This document shows, piece after piece, positions 1 through 6,623 of a stretch of 12,561 bases of DNA (position 1 is the first letter of the stretch; the number at the start of each line of letters is the position of its first letter). The position numbers and the translations under genes were made by a program. The stretch comes from Gammaproteobacteria bacterium. GTDB taxonomy: Bacteria > Pseudomonadota > Gammaproteobacteria > Xanthomonadales > Xanthomonadaceae. The DNA lies in the NCBI GenBank assembly GCA_025360985.1, contig JANYBA010000080.1:1-12561 (forward strand), in the 5' to 3' direction. Under the pieces are notes generated by a model that had not been told where the DNA came from, did not search any database, and worked only from the letters and a program-made list of their open reading frames with translations.

Positions 1-966
1 GTTGCGGTAGACGCCGCCGAGCGGCGCGCGATAGTCGCGCAATTTCGCATGCACCATGTACAGGCCGTCGACATCCGGTTGCAGCGGTTGCATGGGCTGG
101 AATTCGATCAGGATGTTTTGCCCGGTGACGGCTTCGCGCACCCATTCGCGGATGATCAGCACCCGCTCCGCCGGGATGCCGTCGAATTCGTGGCTCAGCA
201 CGCCATCGTGGCAATTGCCGCCATGGCGCAGGGCGATGCCCTGGGCGGCGTGCGCGGACGCGAACCAGCGATCCGGCGTGTCCGCGCCGCTGCCCCTCGG
301 CGGCAAGGCCAGCCCGATCGACACCGTGAGCGGACACGCTTCTCCGGCCACGTCGAATGGCTCCCGGGAAATGCTCGCGCACAGGCGATCGGCCAAGGCC
401 AGGACGTCCTCGCTGCGGTTGCGCCGAACCAATACGCCGAATCCGAATTCGAGCCAGATCGAATGGACGTCGGCGTCTTCCAGTTCGACCGAAAACCTTT
501 CGGCAATGCGTTGCTCGAGCTCGTATGCGGCCGCTTGCCCGAGCCGTCCGGAAAGGGCGACGGCCTGGTCGACTCTAATGGCCATCAGCACCGGCCATTC
601 CGCCAGCGGCGTCTGGAGTTCATGGGCCAGTTCGGCCAGGAAGTCGCTGCGGCGCAGCCGCCCACTGCGACGATCGGCAATCGGCGCGGGCGCGGTAGTG
701 GGTGCTGGTATTGGTGCCGCGATCGGCACCTCGCCGATTTCCATCACCGTCAACCATTTTTCCTGGTTTTGCGCCGACGAAAATTCGTCCAGCTCCGTGC
801 AACGCCTGGTCTTCCAGCCGGCCTGTTGCCAGGGCACGGCCCAGTCGGGCGGCGGCTCGGTTGCCGGCGAGAGCAGCAGGATCGCGCTACCGCCGGCCTG
901 GGACGCTGCAATCAGCGCGAGCAAGTCGGCGGTGAGGCGATCGTCAGCGGAGTTTGGATTGCCCAT
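1..966 (-). CDS. FimX-like protein with degenerate GGDEF and EAL domains (partial, 3' end outside window)
   Basis: This frame is open without a stop from an ATG at 966 to the window edge, giving 322 visible residues; the C-terminus is missing. Residues about 10-65 look like a weak receiver-like alpha/beta segment, followed by an Ala/Pro-rich linker (about 80-98). Residues about 106-255 align with a GGDEF domain: FLAEL start, an AIRVDQ stretch in place of the usual LDLDGF, and a SIGLALPP strand. The signature loop reads LEFGF instead of GGDEF, so cyclase activity is unlikely. From about 283 an EAL domain begins (LIEFQPMQPL), but the EAL triplet appears as HAK (HAKLRD). By family knowledge such proteins, like FimX/Filp, bind c-di-GMP and control type IV pili or other surface behaviour rather than make or degrade it. 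The role here is inferred. No good Shine-Dalgarno precedes the ATG; the gene starts 36 bp after the CsgG-like gene and may be cotranscribed with it. Confidence 0.8.
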   Translation of the reverse strand, partial: MGNPNSADDRLTADLLALIAASQAGGSAILLLSPATEPPPDWAVPWQQAGWKTRRCTELDEFSSAQNQEKWLTVMEIGEVPIAAPIPAPTTAPAPIADRRSGRLRRSDFLAELAHELQTPLAEWPVLMAIRVDQAVALSGRLGQAAAYELEQRIAERFSVELEDADVHSIWLEFGFGVLVRRNRSEDVLALADRLCASISREPFDVAGEACPLTVSIGLALPPRGSGADTPDRWFASAHAAQGIALRHGGNCHDGVLSHEFDGIPAERVLIIREWVREAVTGQNILIEFQPMQPLQPDVDGLYMVHAKLRDYRAPLGGVYRN

Positions 967-1002
967 GCCGTCGTATAACGCCGACGGACGCCAAGTTCTG
1001 CC

Positions 1003-1932
1003 TTACTTCTTTGGTTCGAGCTTGTCGTTCATGATCCAGCCGGTGTTGCCGTTTTCATCCTCGACTTCCCACCACATGTCTTCCTTGCCGCCGGTGGGAT
1101 AAACCATCATGCCGGGGTCCAGCTTGCGGACCGTCGAGGAACTGTTGGACGGCGATCGCTTCATGTCGACCACAGCGCGGGTGACGAAGGCCTGGCGCGG
1201 CGCCGAGGCGACTTTATTGGCGCTGATTCCGCCCATCTGCGTGACCAGCTGGCGGTAGGCATCGAGGAAGGCCAGGCCAACCACCTTGCCGACATCGGTG
1301 CTCTCGTAGGCGCCGCCGCCGATGCCGCCCCAGCCGACGAAGCCGCCGCCGCCCCAGGAAAAATCGGACTTCTTGGCGAAGCCCTCGATGTTGTATTCCT
1401 CTTCCGAGGTCCGGGTATTGACCAGGGAAAGCACGGTCTGCGCCTCGACCTTGCTGGTCTTGACGCCGGCTGCGAGGCCGCCCAGGCGACCACCGAACAG
1501 GCCGCCGGCGATGCCGCCGATGGCGCTGCCGCCGGAATTCTGGTTCTGGCCGGCCACGTCGGCCACCAGCAGCCAGTCGGCGGTCTTGATCTGGCCGGCG
1601 CCGACATTGGAGCCGCGCTGGAGGGCGCCCTGGCCCGCGAGGGCCTGCTCGCGCTGGATCGCTTCCATGCCGGCCCCGCGATTGACCAGCTTGAAGCAGC
1701 CTGACCGCGTGACGAAGGTCTTGAGCAGGGTCGAGGGCGCGCCCAACTGGTAAGCCTTCCAACCCTGGCCGTCGCCGTCGACGAGCGCGATGGTTCCGAG
1801 GACGTGGCCGCAGGTCGGGATGTCGGCCGACTTGGTCGAGCCTTTCTGGTTTTCGACCTTGGCCGAGGCGCCGAAGGACGCGACTAGCGCGAAGCTGGTA
1901 GCCAACGCGATGGCCGGACGGGAATGCTTCAT
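1003..1932 (-). CDS. Exported CsgG-like protein with C-terminal bacterial SH3 domain
   Basis: The product is 309 aa. A signal peptide spans residues 1-24 (cleavage after GASA), with no lipobox cysteine, so it should be a soluble periplasmic or surface protein rather than a lipoprotein like true CsgG. Residues about 40-130 and 160-235 resemble the CsgG/HfaB fold: a FVTRSGCFKLVNR segment, MEAIQREQ, a TADWLLVADV strand, and a late AFLDAYRQLV helix. Between them is a glycine-zipper-like run (about 137-156); a second Gly/Trp-rich run lies at 193-208. Residues about 250-305 form an SH3b domain ending in WWEVEDENGNTGWI, often used to bind peptidoglycan or peptides. The start is firm: AGGAG (1939-1943) lies 6 nt before the ATG. 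A short hairpin (1956-1969) sits in the probable leader. A curli-like secretion role is not supported because no curli genes are near; function is unknown. Confidence 0.82.
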   Translation of the reverse strand: MKHSRPAIALATSFALVASFGASAKVENQKGSTKSADIPTCGHVLGTIALVDGDGQGWKAYQLGAPSTLLKTFVTRSGCFKLVNRGAGMEAIQREQALAGQGALQRGSNVGAGQIKTADWLLVADVAGQNQNSGGSAIGGIAGGLFGGRLGGLAAGVKTSKVEAQTVLSLVNTRTSEEEYNIEGFAKKSDFSWGGGGFVGWGGIGGGAYESTDVGKVVGLAFLDAYRQLVTQMGGISANKVASAPRQAFVTRAVVDMKRSPSNSSSTVRKLDPGMMVYPTGGKEDMWWEVEDENGNTGWIMNDKLEPKK

Positions 1933-2065
1933 GGAATGCTCCTGGAGGATGACCCTGCCGGACTCGGCAAGGAACGGGTAATTGCGGCAAAGTAAACCAA
2001 GTCAGCCCGTCGCCACAAGCGCGGAGTCTGGTTCGGGCGGCGCCATTTCGGGCAAGGAGAGCGGC

Positions 2066-3268
2066 ATGGATCGTCGGCAGGAACAATTGCTCGAGTGGCA
2101 GCGACGGCTCATGGACGAAGGGCCGGTCGGCATGGCCGACACGGTGCACCGCTATTGTCGCTTCATGAACGAAAACGGCGTTCCCTTGTGCCGAAGCACG
2201 CTGGCGCTGTTCACCCTGCACCCGCAGATCCAGGCCCTGCGCTACGTCTGGTTCGACGACGATCGCACCCCGGGGGCGTTCCCCTCCCCGGCCCTTTTCC
2301 TGCGCCATATCCACCATCCTGATGGCTGCACCATCGACGAGGCGCTGATGTCGCACGGCGCCAAGGACACCCCGCAATACCTCCAGAGTCCGTTCTACCG
2401 GCTGCTCATGGGCGAACCGCGGCTTTCGTTCCGGCTGGCTCCCGGCAGCAAGCACGATTATCCGGTGCTCGACGACCTCGCGGCCGAAGGCGTCAGCCAC
2501 TACGTCGCCTATCCCCTGCCCGGGCAGGACGGCCAGATCAGCCTCGTTACCCGCCATCCGGGCGGATTCACGGACGATGACGTGGCTTTCATCGAGCAAT
2601 CCTTGATCTGCCTGAGCCTGTTGCTGACCAGCGCCACCAAGGATCTGATCCTCGACACCGTGCTCGACTGCTATATCGGCCATTCCCCGGCCGGGGAGGT
2701 CAAGCGCGGCAACATCCGCCCCGGCACCATGCTCGACCTGCGCGGCGCGATCTGGTTTTCCGATATCCGCGGCTATTCGACCCACGCCCAGAACCACGAA
2801 CCCGCGGAGTTCATCGGCAAGCTCAACGCCTACTACGAGGCCGTGGTGACGGCGATCCATGCCGAGGGCGGCGAGGTGCTGAAGTTCATCGGCGATGCCG
2901 TGCTGGCGATCTTCGTCGACGACGACCAGCATGCCGACGCCTGCCAGCGCGCCCTGGCGGCCGCGCACGCCGCCAACCGCGGGCTGGCGGCAAACCGCAT
3001 CGAGTTCGACCATGGCGTCGGCCTGCACCTGGGGCAATTCCAGTTCGGCAACATCGGCAGCCTGCGGCGCATGGATTTCACCGTGATCGGCAGCGACGTC
3101 AACTTTGCGTCGCGGATCGAATCGCAATGCGCCGCCCTCGGCGTGCGCCTGTTGATGAGCGAAGCTTTCGCCGCCCGCTGCGGCCAGGCCACGAGCCCGG
3201 TCGCGTTGAGCACGCTCAAGGGTTTCGCCGGCGAATACCGCCTCTACACGGTCGCCACTGCCGCCTAG
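2066..3268 (+). CDS. Class III adenylyl cyclase with N-terminal regulatory domain
   Basis: The product is 400 aa and is predicted to make cAMP from ATP. The C-terminal catalytic domain (about 222-397) is complete. The metal-binding aspartates are D233 (FSDIRG) and D277 (FIGDAV), the adenine-selecting pair is K273 and T339 (FTVIG), and the transition-state residues are N346 and R350 (VNFASRIE). The Lys/Thr pair fits a class IIIb-type adenylyl rather than guanylyl cyclase. The N-terminal half (about 10-215) has the pattern GVPLCRSTLALFTLHPQ seen in a family of proteobacterial cyclases with a GAF-like sensory domain; its ligand cannot be read. No membrane segment or signal peptide is seen, so the enzyme is cytoplasmic. 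The ATG at 2066 is chosen because AAGGAG (2054-2059) lies 6 nt upstream; an in-frame TTG at 1982 lacks such support. The stop overlaps that of the convergent metallo-hydrolase within a shared CTAG. Confidence 0.93.
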   Translation: MDRRQEQLLEWQRRLMDEGPVGMADTVHRYCRFMNENGVPLCRSTLALFTLHPQIQALRYVWFDDDRTPGAFPSPALFLRHIHHPDGCTIDEALMSHGAKDTPQYLQSPFYRLLMGEPRLSFRLAPGSKHDYPVLDDLAAEGVSHYVAYPLPGQDGQISLVTRHPGGFTDDDVAFIEQSLICLSLLLTSATKDLILDTVLDCYIGHSPAGEVKRGNIRPGTMLDLRGAIWFSDIRGYSTHAQNHEPAEFIGKLNAYYEAVVTAIHAEGGEVLKFIGDAVLAIFVDDDQHADACQRALAAAHAANRGLAANRIEFDHGVGLHLGQFQFGNIGSLRRMDFTVIGSDVNFASRIESQCAALGVRLLMSEAFAARCGQATSPVALSTLKGFAGEYRLYTVATAA

Positions 3269-4191
3269 AGCCCGACGCGCTCGCCTTCTTCCGCGACCCG
3301 GCAACCGGCCGCTTCGACCTTGCGCCGGGCCGCGGTGCCGGGCCAAAGCGCGGCATTGGTGTGGTTGAGGTGGATGAATCGGATCTTGGCCCGCTCCTTG
3401 GCCGGCAACGCCGCGAATCGCGCGAGGCTGGCGCTGATGAATGGGTGCGGAAACCCGCTCATGTCGCGCCCGGGAATCTCGCCGTTGGCGAAGAACGTGC
3501 CGTCGAGGTAGGCGATATCGACCTTGGCGATCTCGTCTTCGATGCGCGTGCCCTGCCCGTCCCACTGCTCCCAGCTGTCGATGTCGGGGATGAACAACAC
3601 CGACGTGTTCGGGCCCCGGATCCGGTAGCCCACGACTTCGGAATACTCCTGCCGATGCGGCACCAGGATCGGCGTCGCCTGCAGGCGGGCAGCAAGCGGC
3701 ACGGGCTCGCCTGCGACGAGCGGCTTCAAGTCGATGTTGTGCAAGCGCACGAGCTGTTGCCAGGGGCCGTTGTCGGTCAGGAACTGCGCCATGCGCGGCA
3801 TGGCCCAGACCGGCACGTCCTGCGCGCCGAGCACTTCCTTGCCCAGGTACATCAGGCCGGTGTAGTGGCCGATGTGGGCGTGGGTCAGGAAGATGCCGGC
3901 GAGGTCCGGTCGGCCGTGCGGCGCCGCGGCCCGATCCAGCGCTTGGAGCTGCTCGGGAAAATCCGGCGTGGCGTCGAACAGCCAGCGTCCGCCGGTCGCG
4001 GGATCGACGACGGCGAGGCGGGTCGCGTGGCGGCGAAACGCCGGATCCTTCCAGCCCGGCTCGTCCGGATAACCGGCTTGCGGCGCGCCGCCGTCCTGGG
4101 CATTTCCAAGCACCAGGAGGTAGGGATCCGCACATGCGATACGCGGCAGCCACATGGCGCAGACCAAGGCGACACACCAGCCGAGTCTCAT
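3265..4191 (-). CDS. Exported PqqB-like metallo-beta-lactamase-fold hydrolase
   Basis: The product is 308 aa with a signal peptide of about 21 residues (cleavage near ACA/DP; arginine at the -3 position argues against a lipobox). The mature part resembles PqqB and related MBL-fold enzymes: the opening strand LLVLGNAQDGG, then THAHIGHYTGL at 103-113, VPH at 177-179, IPDIDSW at 201-207 and HLNH at 274-277. These are the positions where the fold places its metal ligands. The first motif is HxHxGH, so the usual aspartate ligand of site 2 is glycine (G108); the site may be mononuclear or non-hydrolytic. No other pqq genes are present, so a role in PQQ synthesis is not supported. The ATG at 4191 lies in an ATGA overlap with the stop of the upstream methyltransferase, which implies translational coupling. 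The substrate is unknown. Confidence 0.88.
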   Translation of the reverse strand: MRLGWCVALVCAMWLPRIACADPYLLVLGNAQDGGAPQAGYPDEPGWKDPAFRRHATRLAVVDPATGGRWLFDATPDFPEQLQALDRAAAPHGRPDLAGIFLTHAHIGHYTGLMYLGKEVLGAQDVPVWAMPRMAQFLTDNGPWQQLVRLHNIDLKPLVAGEPVPLAARLQATPILVPHRQEYSEVVGYRIRGPNTSVLFIPDIDSWEQWDGQGTRIEDEIAKVDIAYLDGTFFANGEIPGRDMSGFPHPFISASLARFAALPAKERAKIRFIHLNHTNAALWPGTAARRKVEAAGCRVAEEGERVGL

Positions 4192-5042
4192 GGCTTGCGG
4201 CCGCTGGCGACCGGAACGTGCCAGACCGCGTAATTCGGCGGCGTCTCGATGGCGTGGATGATGGCCGCGAAATCGGCGGCGACTTCGGCGACTGGTCGCC
4301 CGGAGGCTTCGGCCAGCACTTCGGTATAGCCATCGCGCCAGGCCTTCATGATCCCGGCGAAAGTGGCGCGCGGCACCCGCAGCGTATCAACGATGACGTA
4401 ATCCATGGCGATGTCGCGGTAACCAGCCTGCTCGAGCAGGGGCGGCGAATGGCGGCCGATGCGGCCATCGCAGCGGATGCTGCGCAGGAAGGTGATCGGA
4501 TTCTCGACCCAGAAGCGGTCGGGGTCGCGGCCGGCGGGATCGGCGCCCTCCGGGAAGTTCAACATCGCGTAATCCTCCGACAGCAAGTGCAACCAGCCGC
4601 CGGGCTTGAGCACGCGCGTGATCTCGGCCAGGACCTTGGGAAAATCCGGCACCGCCTGCGACATATGCCGGCACACCCCCAGGTCGAAGCTGGCGTCGGC
4701 CGCCGCCAAGGCGAACGCGTCGCCAACCTCATAGCGGATGCGATCGCCGAGCGGGCCGTTGTCGCGCCGCGCCAGCGCCAGGTTGGATTCGAGGATGTCG
4801 ATGCCGGACAGCGTGGCCTCGGGATAGCGCTCGGCCAAGCGCCGGGTGATCTCGCCGGTGCCGCAACCGAGGTCGAGGATGCGCAATGCCCCGGACAGCC
4901 CGTAGCGATCGAACAGTTGCCGTTCCTGCGGCCAGATCGCTTGCGCCTGGTGCGCGAGGTTGCGCGCCATCGATTCGTCGCCCATCTGTTCGGCTTGCGG
5001 ATTGCGATCCGTCGCTTCGTCCTTGCCAAGCTGATGGGACAT
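4188..5042 (-). CDS. Class I SAM-dependent methyltransferase
   Basis: The product is 284 aa, cytoplasmic, with a Rossmann-type SAM domain. Motif I is LDLGCGTG at 56-63, an acidic residue for the ribose is in SGIDILE (79-85), motif II-like VGDAF is at 106-110, FDLGVCRHM at 119-127, and LKPGGWLHLL at 145-154 is the typical post-motif strand of UbiE/COQ5-like Methyltransf_11/25 enzymes. The C-terminal third (about 160-284) is less conserved and probably sets the substrate, which I cannot name. The frame extends upstream to 5195, but the ATG at 5042 is preferred: GGAG lies 9 nt upstream and the first methyltransferase helix follows. It is transcribed from a likely sigma70 promoter at 5083-5111 and overlaps the downstream metallo-hydrolase by 4 bp, so the two probably act in one process. 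Confidence 0.88.
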   Translation of the reverse strand: MSHQLGKDEATDRNPQAEQMGDESMARNLAHQAQAIWPQERQLFDRYGLSGALRILDLGCGTGEITRRLAERYPEATLSGIDILESNLALARRDNGPLGDRIRYEVGDAFALAAADASFDLGVCRHMSQAVPDFPKVLAEITRVLKPGGWLHLLSEDYAMLNFPEGADPAGRDPDRFWVENPITFLRSIRCDGRIGRHSPPLLEQAGYRDIAMDYVIVDTLRVPRATFAGIMKAWRDGYTEVLAEASGRPVAEVAADFAAIIHAIETPPNYAVWHVPVASGRKP

Positions 5043-5082
5043 GGGAACGATCTCCGGACGGTGCGCGGGCGGGCGGCGAATC

Positions 5083-5111
5083 ATGTTAGCGTTCCGGCCG
5101 ATGGATACCAA
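5083..5111 (-). promoter_or_regulatory. Probable sigma70 promoter of the methyltransferase/metallo-hydrolase pair
   Basis: On the minus strand, TTGGTA (5106-5111) is separated by 17 nt from TAACAT (5083-5088). Each box matches the consensus at four of six positions. The implied start near 5076 gives a leader of about 33 nt containing the GGAG ribosome site. The -35 box lies inside the first codons of the divergent sulfotransferase gene. Confidence 0.5.
5084..5092 (+). promoter_or_regulatory. Extended -10 promoter element of the sulfotransferase gene
   Basis: TGTTAGCGT fits the extended -10 form TGnTAnnnT. No convincing -35 box is seen 16-18 nt upstream. Transcription would begin about 7-9 nt downstream, at or next to the ATG at 5101, so the message could be leaderless. 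The element overlaps the -10 of the divergent methyltransferase promoter by several bases. Confidence 0.4.
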
Positions 5112-5922
5112 CTTCCCGCCGACGCCAACAACGACGGCGCCATCGTGGCGCCCGGCATGGCGCGTGTTTCGCAACCGCCACTTCAGCCTGTTCAAGACCT
5201 ACGTCAACCGGGAACGCCGCACCGTCGTCGTGCTCAATCCCAAGGTCGGGACCAAGAGTTTCCGCCAGCCCCTGACCAACGGCATGCGCGAGCTTCGTGG
5301 CAACGGCGATCCCTCCGAAGGCCGGTACCGGTGGCTGAAGAAGGCGCGGAAATTCCAGTTCGCGCCGTTGCGCGATTACCTGCAAGCGCTGCGCCACGCC
5401 GACCAATACCAGTACTTCTGTTTCGTGCGAAATCCCTACGCGCGTCTGCGTTCGGCCTGGCAGAACAAGTTCGCCTACGGCCACGATCGCGGTTACTCGC
5501 GCAGCATCCGGCGCATGGAACTCGGCCGGCTGCGCCGCTTCGCCCGCGCGCGCGGGCTTCCTGGCGGCGATGACGGTTCGCCGATTTCGTTCGCGACCTT
5601 CCTCGCCTACGTGGAAAGCCAGCCGGCCGGTCGCCGCGACCACCATTGGGACGACCAATGCGAAGTCCTGATCATGGCCGAACTCAAGTACCAGCGCGTG
5701 TTCCGCATGGAGGGCGGATTCACCGACGGACTGCGCGAGATATTCGCCCGCATCGGCCTGGTCGGTCCGGCCATGGAAGCGATCTTGGCGACGCAGAAGA
5801 ATTCCAGTCCGGGCGACGAAGCGCAGGTGTTCACGCCCGAACTCGCCGCCCGCGCCTACAAGGTCTACGCGCGCGACTTCGCCCTGTTCGGCTACGAGCG
5901 GGAGTCCTGGCGTGGGCTCTAG
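5101..5922 (+). CDS. Sulfotransferase family 2 (carbohydrate sulfotransferase-like) protein
   Basis: The product is 273 aa and is predicted to move sulfate from PAPS to a glycan or small-molecule hydroxyl or amine. The 5'-phosphosulfate loop appears as NPKVGTKSFR (46-55), matching the PKVAxTxxK pattern of eukaryotic CHST/HNK-1 enzymes. The 3'-phosphate motif is CFVRNPYARLRSAWQNKF (107-124), with the conserved Arg and Ser. A later DDQCEVL segment and a C-terminal YARDFALFGY, like the YxxDFxxFGY end of these enzymes, complete the family pattern. There is no signal peptide or transmembrane helix, so it is cytoplasmic, unlike Golgi homologues. ATG codons also exist at 5041 and 5083; 5101 is chosen because an extended -10 lies directly before it and conserved sequence begins soon after, but no Shine-Dalgarno supports any of the three. 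The acceptor is unknown. The next gene overlaps its end by 11 bp. Confidence 0.85.
   Translation: MDTNFPPTPTTTAPSWRPAWRVFRNRHFSLFKTYVNRERRTVVVLNPKVGTKSFRQPLTNGMRELRGNGDPSEGRYRWLKKARKFQFAPLRDYLQALRHADQYQYFCFVRNPYARLRSAWQNKFAYGHDRGYSRSIRRMELGRLRRFARARGLPGGDDGSPISFATFLAYVESQPAGRRDHHWDDQCEVLIMAELKYQRVFRMEGGFTDGLREIFARIGLVGPAMEAILATQKNSSPGDEAQVFTPELAARAYKVYARDFALFGYERESWRGL
5901..5904 (+). promoter_or_regulatory. Ribosome binding site deciding a GTG start inside the sulfotransferase gene
   Basis: GGAG lies 7 nt before the GTG at 5912, still within the last codons of the sulfotransferase frame. The next in-frame ATG (5948) has no comparable site, so initiation at GTG with an 11-bp gene overlap is the best reading. 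Confidence 0.6.
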
Positions 5923-6598
5923 CTCGGGCCCGGTGTCGCCAGACGACATGCCCGGCTACAGCGTTCGCGAGGTCGTCGTGCCGATCGGCGGCCACGACTA
6001 CCACCTGTGCGCCCTCAGCGACCGCCTGCAGTTCTCCGACCCCGACGGCGATGCCGAGCGCGCCGGGATTTCCTCGGCGTCCTGGAGCTTGTTCGGGCAG
6101 GTCTGGCCGGCCGGGCGCATCCTTGCCGAAGCCATGGCCGACTTCCCGGTGGCGGGGAAACGGATTCTTGAGGTCGGCTGCGGCCTGGCCTTGTCCAGCA
6201 TGGTGCTCAAGCGCCGGGGCGCCGACATCAGCGCCAGCGATTACCATCCCCTGGCCGAAGCATTCCTCGAGCGCAATGCCCGCTGCAACGGGCTGGACCC
6301 CATTGCCTACCTCGATCTGGATTGGGCCCGGCCCGATCCAAGGCACGGACCGTTCGACCTGATCATCGGCAGCGATGTGCTTTATGAGCGAGGCCACGCG
6401 GCCTTACTGGCGGCGCTGCTCCAGAAGTTGGCAATGCCGAGCGCGCAGATCGTCATCAGCGACTCCGGCCGCGGCCAGCGCGCCAGCTTCACCAGCGCCC
6501 TGGTCGACCAGGGCTATGCCGCCCACCGGACTTCGATGGCGTTCGCCGAAGGCGACACGCCGCCTTTCAAGGGCTGCCTGATGCACTACCGCCGCTAG
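5912..6598 (+). CDS. METTL21/Methyltransf_16-like SAM-dependent methyltransferase
   Basis: The product is 228 aa and cytoplasmic. Motif I is LEVGCGLALSS (86-96), the ribose-binding acidic residue is D110 (SASDYHP), and IIGSDVLYER (151-160) is the DVLYE signature of the family that includes METTL21-type protein lysine methyltransferases and nicotinamide N-methyltransferase-like enzymes. The W of ASWSLFGQVWPAGRILAE (56-73) corresponds to the conserved W-x-x-G-x-x-L entry segment. In eukaryotes the family methylates protein lysines; bacterial targets are largely unknown, so the substrate here is open. The GTG start is supported by GGAG 7 nt upstream. The 11-bp overlap with the sulfotransferase means the two are translated from one message and could modify the same molecule, which is inference. 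It ends 25 bp before the convergent DUF4124 gene. Confidence 0.85.
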   Translation: MGSSSGPVSPDDMPGYSVREVVVPIGGHDYHLCALSDRLQFSDPDGDAERAGISSASWSLFGQVWPAGRILAEAMADFPVAGKRILEVGCGLALSSMVLKRRGADISASDYHPLAEAFLERNARCNGLDPIAYLDLDWARPDPRHGPFDLIIGSDVLYERGHAALLAALLQKLAMPSAQIVISDSGRGQRASFTSALVDQGYAAHRTSMAFAEGDTPPFKGCLMHYRR

Positions 6599-6623
6599 CG
6601 CGAGCGGGCTGTCGCCGGCTTGC

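Noticed and set aside
968..987. Inverted repeat CCGTCG/CGACGG between the SH3 gene and the GGDEF/EAL gene, considered as a terminator
   Set aside because: The stem is only 6 bp with an 8-nt loop and no T-run follows on the minus strand.
49..1102. Long plus-strand frames (309 and 348 codons)
   Set aside because: They are antisense to the GGDEF/EAL gene, whose minus-strand frame shows clear domain similarity; the plus products show none.
1933..2065. Promoters in the divergent gap between the SH3 gene and the cyclase
   Set aside because: The best minus-strand pair, TTGTGG with TACTTT 18 nt apart, matches poorly, and no plus-strand pair was better, so none is annotated.
3265..4191. Assignment of the MBL-fold gene as pqqB
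   Set aside because: It has a signal peptide and no other pqq gene is in the window; only family-level resemblance is supported.
1214..4333. A 1039-codon open frame on the minus strand
   Set aside because: It crosses the SH3 gene, the cyclase on the opposite strand and the metallo-hydrolase in wrong frames, and its product is Arg/Pro/Gly-rich low-information sequence, a usual effect of high GC content.
4134..5573. A 479-codon plus-strand frame
   Set aside because: It lies antisense to the methyltransferase and out of frame with the sulfotransferase, both of which carry recognisable motifs.
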